Source of the DNA: Streptomyces sp. SID8374
GTDB taxonomy: Bacteria; Actinomycetota; Actinomycetes; Streptomycetales; Streptomycetaceae
Length of the DNA: 64,000 nt
Direction: 5' to 3'
Assembly (NCBI RefSeq): GCF_009865135.1
Contig: NZ_WWGH01000002.1
Coordinates: 1,922,001 to 1,986,000, forward strand
The translations under genes and the position numbers were made by a program. Shown here in pieces: positions 54,119 through 61,000 of the stretch. Every line of letters starts with the position of its first letter. The first letter of the stretch is position 1. The notes beneath the pieces are model-generated. The model worked only from the letters and a program-made list of their open reading frames with translations, had not been told where the DNA came from and ran no database searches.

Positions 54119-55140
54119 CCGCCGCCGGAACCCGCCTCGGAGCGGGGGACGTGCGGGCGGCCGCCGAACGGATCCGCGGCCCGGTGCGCCGAACGCCTCT
54201 GCTGGCCGCCGACGCACTGCCGGGACTGGCGGCGGCCGGACTCCGCGGAGTGCTGCTCAAGGCCGAACACCTGCAACGGGGCGGTTCGTTCAAGGCCAGA
54301 GGCGCCGCCAACGCGCTCCTGGGCCGGGACACCGCGGCCGTCGTCGCCGGGTCCTCCGGCAACCACGGCATCGCCGTGGCCGCGCTGGCGCGCCGGACCG
54401 GCGCCGCGGCCACCGTGGTGATGGCCGCGGGAGCGGGCCGGGCGAAGGCCGACGCCATCCGCCGGCTGGGCGCCCGGGTGGTGACGGCGGACGGCGGTGT
54501 GGCCGCCCGCGACCAGCTGGCCCGGCGGCTGGCGGCGGACACCGGCGCGCTGCTGGTGCACTCCTCCGACGACGAGCGGGTCATCGCGGGCCAGGGCACC
54601 GTCGCCCTGGAGATCCTGGAGGAGGCGCCCGACCTCGATCTGCTCTTCGTCCCGGTCGGCGGCGGCGGACTGCTGGCGGGCTGCTGCCTCGCGGCCGGTC
54701 TCGCCGTACGCCCTCCGCGCGTGATCGGGGTGGAACCCCAGGAGGCGTGCCGCTACGCCGTGTCGCTCGCGGCCGGGAACCCGGTGGAGCTGCCCGCGTC
54801 GAGGACCGTCGCCGACGGGCTGCGCGGCCAGCGGCCCGGCGAGATCACCTTTCCCATCGTCCGAGGACGGGTCGACGAGCTGATCGCCGTGGGGGACGAC
54901 GAGGTCCTCCGGGCCATGGAGCTGCTGCACCGGGCCGGCCTGCCCGCCGAACCGAGCGGCAGCGTGGCCCTGGCCGGCGCGCTCCGGCGCGGCTTCCACG
55001 GGCGTACGGCCGTGGTGGTCTCCGGCGGCAACTCGCCGTCCGCGCTGGCCGCCATCGGCGCGGAGGCGGGGAGGGACACGGCCGCCGCGGCCGGTCAGGC
55101 TCCGCCGTCCCCCATGCCGCCTGTCTCCGTCCTGTCGTGA
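54115..55140 (+). CDS. PLP fold-type II enzyme, threonine/serine ammonia-lyase or racemase family
   Basis: The 341-residue protein has the PLP lysine K60 in RGGSFKARGA, the GSSGNHGIAVA loop, and the glycine-rich phosphate loop VPVGGGGLLAG near 180. This is the TdcB/IlvA-catalytic/serine-racemase fold; no regulatory ACT domain is present. Possible reactions are racemisation or elimination on Ser, Thr or a diamino acid such as diaminopropionate. Coupled by 4-nt overlap to the adenylation gene, it probably prepares or modifies that enzyme's substrate. The C-terminal 25 residues are a disordered Ala/Pro tail. Confidence 0.85.
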   Translation: MTAAGTRLGAGDVRAAAERIRGPVRRTPLLAADALPGLAAAGLRGVLLKAEHLQRGGSFKARGAANALLGRDTAAVVAGSSGNHGIAVAALARRTGAAATVVMAAGAGRAKADAIRRLGARVVTADGGVAARDQLARRLAADTGALLVHSSDDERVIAGQGTVALEILEEAPDLDLLFVPVGGGGLLAGCCLAAGLAVRPPRVIGVEPQEACRYAVSLAAGNPVELPASRTVADGLRGQRPGEITFPIVRGRVDELIAVGDDEVLRAMELLHRAGLPAEPSGSVALAGALRRGFHGRTAVVVSGGNSPSALAAIGAEAGRDTAAAAGQAPPSPMPPVSVLS

Positions 55141-55202
55141 CGCCCGTCCCCGTCCACCCCGCTGCTTCCGACATCACTTTCCCCCTACCCGAAGGAGTCA
55201 CC

Positions 55203-55499
55203 ATGACCGTCCAGGACCAGACCCTCGCGCGCGACCTCCGGAGCGTCGCCGGGCTGACCGAACTCATCACCGTCCTCTACCAGGAGGCGCTGGCCGACGA
55301 AGGGCTCGACGAGCACGCCGACTTCTTCGAGTCCGGCGGCGACTCGCTGACGGCTTTCCAGATCACCGGGCGCATCCAGGAGGCGGTGGGCACGGAGATC
55401 GCCATCGCCCTCGTCTTCACCTACCCGACCCCCGCGGAACTGGCCGAGGTCGTCGCCGAGGAACTCGCCGAACTCCCGGCGGGTGCGACCCATGAGTGA
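55203..55499 (+). CDS. Free-standing peptidyl carrier protein
   Basis: The 98-residue protein is one carrier domain with the phosphopantetheine site S48 in FFESGGDSLTAFQI. It follows AGGAG (spacing about 8). A stand-alone carrier beside a stand-alone adenylation enzyme implies an amino acid is loaded and modified off the main assembly line. Its stop overlaps the second LanB-like gene by 8 nt, suggesting that the LanB-like protein works with it. Confidence 0.92.
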   Translation: MTVQDQTLARDLRSVAGLTELITVLYQEALADEGLDEHADFFESGGDSLTAFQITGRIQEAVGTEIAIALVFTYPTPAELAEVVAEELAELPAGATHE

Positions 55500-57798
55500 C
55501 GACGGCGCGCTGCTGCTGGGCCGCCGTTGGCGGTTGTGGGAGCAGTTTTCGTTGCGTGGGCCGGGTTTTCCGGTGGGGGGTGTGTTGGATCTGGCTCCGG
55601 TGGATGTGTCGGTGTATGCGGACAAGTTTGCCGGTGGGGTGTTGTCGGGTCCTGATTGGGATGAGTTCGAGGGGGTGTTCGGGGAGGTTGCGGCGCGTAC
55701 TGCGGTGAGGTTGCAGGGTGTTGCGGGTTCTTCGGATTTCACTGCGGCGGTGGCGTGGCAGAACCGGACGGTGTTGCGGACGGGTTTGCGGCCGTTTCTG
55801 GGGTGGGTTCCTTCGGCGTCGGGGCGGTCGAGTATGCCGCGTCAGCGTGAGGAGTTGGTGGCGCATTATTGGCAGCGGTTCTGTGTGAAGAACGACACGA
55901 TCGGGTTTTTCGGTCCGGTGGGCTGGGGTCGTGTGGATGGTTCGGTGGGGGGTGTGGAGATCGATCCGGGGGAGGGGTTGACGGCGTCGTCGTCGGTGTT
56001 CTTCTCGAGCTGGTCGATCGACGCGCTGGCGAGGACGTTGTCGGCGGACGAGCGGCTGATGGCCTGGATACCCCCACGACGGCTGCCCTACATCCGTGCC
56101 GAGTCCGACGAGGGACCCGTCCACGTCCCCGGCCGTCGCCCGCAGCAGGCGCCGCCCCATCTGGTGGCCCTGCTGCGGCTGGCGGACGGCCGCCGCTCAC
56201 CGCACGAACTCGCCCGGATCCTCGGCACCTCACTCGACGAGGTCACCTCCCGTCTCACCGAGCTGGTGGGTCGTCGTTGGGTGAGCTGGCGGTTGGAGGT
56301 GCCTTCGGGTGCGCGTCCGGACCGGGAGTTGCGTGCGGTTCTGGAGCGGGTGGGGGATGCGGAGCTGCGGCGTGGTGCGCTGGAGCCGTTGGAGGTCTTG
56401 GAGCGGGGTCGTGAGCGGGTGGAGGCGGCCGGGCGTGACGCGGAGGCGTTGTGCGAGGCGCTGGCGGCGCTGGAGGAGGACTTCACCCGGATCACCGACA
56501 CGGCCTCCCAGCGTGCCAAGGGCAGCCGTACGGCGCCCAACAGGTCGCTCGTCCACTCCGACACCCGGCGCTCCGCCACCGCACGGATCGGCGGCACCGT
56601 CCTGGACGCCATGGCGCCCCTGGACCCGCTGATGACCAGCGCCGCGTGGCTCATGGCCCAGCTCGGCGCCCGGGTGGAGCGGCGGGCCGTCGAGGTCTAC
56701 GAGAAGCTGTCCGCCGCCTCCGGCGAGGAACGGGTCAACCTCGCCGACTTCTGGTTCGCCTCCATGCCGATCCTGCACGGAGGCGCGGTCACCGACGTAC
56801 AGGAGGTGCTGGCGGAGTTCCAGCGCCGCTGGGCACGGATCATCCCGCTGCCGGAGGGGGCCGGGCGGGTGCGGGCGACCCACTCGTCCGTCGCGTCCCA
56901 GGTGGCCGAGGCGTTCCCCCCGGCCCCCGTGGCCTGGACCGCCGCCCGCTACCTCAGCCCCGATGTGCTGATCGCCGCCCGCGACACCGAGGCGATCGGC
57001 AGGGGCGACTTCGAACTCGTCCTCGGCGAACTGCACCTGGCGTCCAACACCATGGGCGCCTCGCTGTTCGTCAGCCAGCACCCCGAGCCGGCGGAACTCC
57101 TCCGGCTCACCGGCCAGGACCACCCCGGCCCCCGCCTGCTGCCCCTGCTGCCCAAGGAGCACAAGGCGCGGCTCTCCACCCGGGTGCGCAATGTGCTGGT
57201 CAGGCCGGAGGACTACTACGTCGCCCTGATGGAACTCACCGCCGACCCGCACCGGGACCGTACCGTGCTCAGCGCCGACGCCCACGTCGTCCGGCGCGAG
57301 GGCCGACCGGTCGTCGTGCTGCCCGGCGGAGCGGAGTTCCCCGTCACCGATGTGTTCGGCCACGTGCTGACCACCCTGGCCATGGACCTGTTCCGGCTGT
57401 TCCCCGACGCGGATCATGTGCCGCGGGTGATGGTGGACAAGCTGGTGGTGAGTCGTGAGTCGTGGCGGTTCACGGGTGGGGAGTTGGGGTTCGCGGAGGA
57501 GAAGAGTGAGGCCCGGCGGTATGTGCGGGCGCGGAACTGGCGTGGTGAGCGGGGGTTGCCGCGGTATGTGTTCGTGGTGTCGCCGACGGAGCCGCGTCCG
57601 TTCTATGTGGATTTCGATGCTCCGGTGTATGTGAACATCCTGGCCAAGGCTGCTCGTCGGCTGGCGCGGAAGGATCCGGAGGCGAAGCTCACGGTCACGG
57701 AGATGCTGCCGAGTCCCGAGCACGCGTGGCTGACCGACGACCGGGGCAACACCTACACCTCCGAACTCCGCTTCGTCGCCGTCGACCAGCACGGCTGA
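55492..57798 (+). CDS. LanB-like (lantibiotic dehydratase N-domain / PEARL-like) protein, copy 2
   Basis: From the ATG at 55492 the product is 768 residues with the same layout as copy 1: LRGPGFPVGGVLDL, FCVKNDTIGFFGPVGWG, a winged-helix-like stretch (LADGRRSPHELARIL), FELVLGELH and YLSPDVLIAARD. About the first 190, a central 110 and the last 130 residues are nearly identical to copy 1, while the segments between differ throughout. No elimination domain follows. Two such proteins with shared ends and different middles suggest two related reactions with different substrates. It is the last plus-strand gene and is followed by a hairpin terminator. Confidence 0.85.
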   Translation: MSDDGALLLGRRWRLWEQFSLRGPGFPVGGVLDLAPVDVSVYADKFAGGVLSGPDWDEFEGVFGEVAARTAVRLQGVAGSSDFTAAVAWQNRTVLRTGLRPFLGWVPSASGRSSMPRQREELVAHYWQRFCVKNDTIGFFGPVGWGRVDGSVGGVEIDPGEGLTASSSVFFSSWSIDALARTLSADERLMAWIPPRRLPYIRAESDEGPVHVPGRRPQQAPPHLVALLRLADGRRSPHELARILGTSLDEVTSRLTELVGRRWVSWRLEVPSGARPDRELRAVLERVGDAELRRGALEPLEVLERGRERVEAAGRDAEALCEALAALEEDFTRITDTASQRAKGSRTAPNRSLVHSDTRRSATARIGGTVLDAMAPLDPLMTSAAWLMAQLGARVERRAVEVYEKLSAASGEERVNLADFWFASMPILHGGAVTDVQEVLAEFQRRWARIIPLPEGAGRVRATHSSVASQVAEAFPPAPVAWTAARYLSPDVLIAARDTEAIGRGDFELVLGELHLASNTMGASLFVSQHPEPAELLRLTGQDHPGPRLLPLLPKEHKARLSTRVRNVLVRPEDYYVALMELTADPHRDRTVLSADAHVVRREGRPVVVLPGGAEFPVTDVFGHVLTTLAMDLFRLFPDADHVPRVMVDKLVVSRESWRFTGGELGFAEEKSEARRYVRARNWRGERGLPRYVFVVSPTEPRPFYVDFDAPVYVNILAKAARRLARKDPEAKLTVTEMLPSPEHAWLTDDRGNTYTSELRFVAVDQHG
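55525..56081 (+). repeat. Constant block 1, copy in second LanB-like gene
   Basis: Partner of 50292-50848, offset 5233 bp, two differences seen. Confidence 0.9.
56260..56586 (+). repeat. Constant block 2, copy in second LanB-like gene
   Basis: Partner of 51033-51359, offset 5227 bp; the 6-bp change of offset comes from the unequal variable cassette before it (184 against 178 bp). Confidence 0.88.
57402..57789 (+). repeat. Constant block 3, copy in second LanB-like gene
   Basis: Partner of 52169-52556, offset back to 5233 bp, no difference seen. Confidence 0.9.
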
Positions 57799-57817
57799 GA
57801 ACACCGAAGACCCTCGC

Positions 57818-57852
57818 ACGGGGTGTCCGGCCGCACCGGCCGGGCACCCCGT
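57818..57852 (+). terminator. Terminator of the plus-strand biosynthetic run
   Basis: Arms 57818-57832 and 57838-57852 pair over 15 positions (one G-T pair) around a 5-nt loop, 20 nt past the second LanB-like gene. Confidence 0.8.
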
Positions 57853-57966
57853 CGTCATGTCCGGGGCCGGATCGAGGTACGGGGAGCCGGCCGGGACGCC
57901 GCCCGCCGACGGAGTGGGCCGCCGAGCCCCCCGCGTCCTCCGCCTCCGCCGGGCGCGGGCGACAGC

Positions 57967-58006
57967 ACGGAGCCCGGCCGGAGCGTGTGCTCCGGCCGGG
58001 CTCTGT
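57967..58006. terminator. Second terminator, serving the minus-strand NRPS
   Basis: Arms 57967-57984 and 57989-58006 pair over 18 positions (one G-T pair) around a GTGT loop, 22 nt beyond the NRPS stop on the minus strand. Confidence 0.8.
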
Positions 58007-58027
58007 CCGGTCCTCCTCCCCGGGACG

Positions 58028-61000
58028 TCAGTCCAGCACCGAGGCCAGGGTCGAGGCCAGGGACGTGACGTGGGGCAGGCGCATGACGCCGAAGTGGTCG
58101 CCGGGGACCCGGTGGACCTCGACGCCGGAGTTCAGCTCCCGCCAGCGGCTCAGGTACTCCTCGTAGGACTGGCCGAGGGCCACCTCGTGCTCACCGCGGG
58201 CGAGTTCGTCGCTGATGATCAGATGCAGCGTGCCGGGGACGTGGTGGTGCCGGTAGGTGAGCGTCATCTCCATCACCTCGCGCCAGATCCGGGCCGACGG
58301 AAGCCAGACACCGGCCCCGTTCCGCTCGGGGAGCACGATCCCGGTCTCCGGGTCGGCATCGTCCACCAGGTGGTCCAGCAGCTTCAGGATCTCCTCGCGC
58401 AGCGCACCCGTGTCCTCCTCCGGGCCGGCGGCGGCCAGCTCCTCCAGCTTGGCGGTGCAGCTCTCGATCAGGCGGAACTCCTCCCACAGGCCCTGCCGTT
58501 CGTGGCTGTCGAGGCCCGGATCGAGCAGGACGAAGGTCACCTCCTCCCCGTCCGCCCGCAGCCGGTCCGCCATCTCGGCGGTGATGCCGCTGCCGCCGCA
58601 CCAGCCCAGCAGGCGGTACGGGCCGTGCGGACGGGCCGCGCGGATCTCGGCGACGTACCGCTGTGCCATCTCCGCGGCGGTGGGCACCGGCAGCCCCGGA
58701 CCGGACTGGAGGCCGGGCCACTCCAGGGCGGCCACCGGCAGATCCGGTGCCAGGTGCGGGAGCAGCCGCTGGTACCAGTGGGCGCTGCCGCCGCCGGGGT
58801 GGACGCAGAAGAGCGGCGGCCGGTCGCCCTCCGCGCGCAGCCACATCAGGGCGGTGCGCGAGGTGTCCCCGTAGTCGCCGCGCTCCGCCGCGGCGGCGAT
58901 GGCGTCCAGGGTGTGGTGCTCCACGAAGGCCCGTACGGTCAGCTCCAGGCCATGGCGTTCACGGAGCAGTGCGATGGCCCGCAGAATCAGCAGGGAGTGC
59001 CCGCCGAGCAGGAAGAAGTCGTCGTGGACTCCTACCTGTTCGAGGCCGAGGACCTCCGCCCACACCTCTGCCAGGGCCCGTTCGGCCGCGGTGCGCGGGG
59101 CGACCACCTCGCCACCGGTGGCGCCGCCCGGCGCCGGGAGCGCCGCGCGGTCCAGCTTCCCGTTGGCGTTGAGCGGCAGCTCGTCCAGCCGGACCCAGGC
59201 GCTCGGCACCAGGAAACCGGGGACCTTCGCACGGAGCGCGGAACGCAGGAGCGCCGGGTCGAAACCGCCGTGCTCCGCCGGGACGATGTAACCGACGAGC
59301 TGCTTGTCGCCGTCCGGGCCCGGACGCACGGCCGCCGCCGCCTCGCGCACACCCGGCAGACCACCCAGACCCGCCTCGACCTCGCCCAGCTCGATACGGT
59401 GGCCGCGCACCTTGACCTGGTGGTCGCGGCGGCCCAGGAAGTGCAGGACGCCGTCCGGGTCCTGGCGCACCAGGTCGCCGGTGCGGTAGAGCCTGCCACC
59501 GGGCCAGGTGCCGGTGGGGTCGGGCACGAACCGGTCGGCGGTCAGCTCCGGGCGGCCCAGGTAGCCACGGGCCACCCCAGGTCCGCCGAGCAGCAGTTCG
59601 CCGGCGACACCGTACGGAACGGGGTGGAGGTCCTCGTCGGCGACCAGCGCGGTGGTGTGCGCGATCGGCGGGCCGATGGGGATGGGCCGGTCCGTCTGCT
59701 CCAGGGTGAGCGCGTGCTGCCCGGTGGCGAAGGTGGTGCACTCGGTCGGCCCGTACATGTTGCTGACCCGCAGCCCGTGGCCGAGCGCGGCCCGTACCCG
59801 GCTCGCGGAAAGCACATCCCCGCCGGTCAGCAGCGTACGCAGACCGGTCAGCGTGTCCGGGCAGCTCTCCACCATCAGATGGAAGAGGCTGGTCGTCAGG
59901 AACGCCACGGTCACCCCGTGCTCGCGCAGCACCTCGGCGATGCCCGCGGTGGTGGGGGTGCCGGGCGGGGCGAACGCCAGCCGGCCGCCGTTGGCGAGCG
60001 TGCCCCACAGCTCGAAGGCGGAGGCGTCGAAGGCCAGCGGAGAGACCACCAGGACGGTGTCTTGCGGCCCGATCTCCGCGTGGTTCTCGTCGTGCACCAG
60101 ACGCACGACATTGCGGTGGGTGACCTGGACGCCCTTGGGGCGACCGGTGGATCCGGAGGTGTAGATGACGTACGCGGTGTTGTCGGCGGAGATGCCCGCG
60201 TCCGGGGCGGTGGGAGGCTGTGCCTCCAACTCGTCCCGCGCGGTGTCCAGGAGCACCGTCGGGACATCTCCGGGGAGCCGGTCCGCCAGGCCGGAGCGGG
60301 TGACCAGCAGCCGGGCACCGGAGTCGGAGAGCAGATAGCCGATCCGCTCCTCGGGGTACTCCGGGTCGACCGGTACGTAGCAGCCGCCCGCCTTGACCAC
60401 GCCGAGCAGGGCGACCGCCGTCTCCGCGCCGCGCTCCAGGCAGACCGCCACGGGGTCCTCGGCGCGCACCCCGCGGGCCCGCAGCAGGTGGGCGAACCTG
60501 TTGGCGCGCTCCTCCAACTGGCCGTAGGTCACGGTCGATCCCCCGTCGGCCAGGGCCACCGCCCCCGGGTCGGCGCCCCGGCCGATCAGCTCCGGCAGGG
60601 TCACCTCGGGCGGCAGCCGGCGGGGCACCGGACCGGAGGCGCCTGCGGTCAGGCCGGCGGCACGGAAGGACGCGGGGGAGGACCCCGGCCGCTCGGCCAT
60701 GGTCCGCAGCACCTCCACGAACGTGGCGGCCATCGTCTCCAGCCGGGCCCGGCCGGCCCAGCCCGGCCGGCAGGTCATCCGCAGCTCGCCCGGGAAGGTC
60801 CACACGTCGAAGGTGAACTCGTTGGGGCTGCTGTCGGTGACCGCCTCGGGGGCGGAGCCGGACTGGTCCAGCACATGGAAGTCGAGGTAGCCGAAGATCA
60901 CGTCGACCAGCGGGACCCCTGTGCCCCATTCCCGCTGCATGGCGGGCAGGGGGTACCGGCGGTGCGGCCAGATGGCGGCCTCCTCCGCGAAGACCGCGCG

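Noticed and set aside
55203-55499. The 98-residue protein as a RiPP scaffold peptide
   Set aside because: It is a full carrier domain with the GGDSL phosphopantetheine motif, not a short precursor.
50292-57789. The long direct repeats as an IS element or transposon
   Set aside because: The repeats are in-frame coding parts of two homologous genes, with no terminal inverted repeats, transposase or target duplication.
50238-57798. Reading the cluster as a lanthipeptide cluster
   Set aside because: No precursor peptide, no LanC cyclase and no SpaB_C elimination domain are visible, and the neighbours are NRPS-type. The LanB-like genes are better read as stand-alone N-domain proteins.
44507-57798. 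TTA (bldA-dependent) leucine codons in the biosynthetic genes
   Set aside because: I looked for in-frame TTA in the cluster and found none by eye; the check was not exhaustive, so no claim is made.
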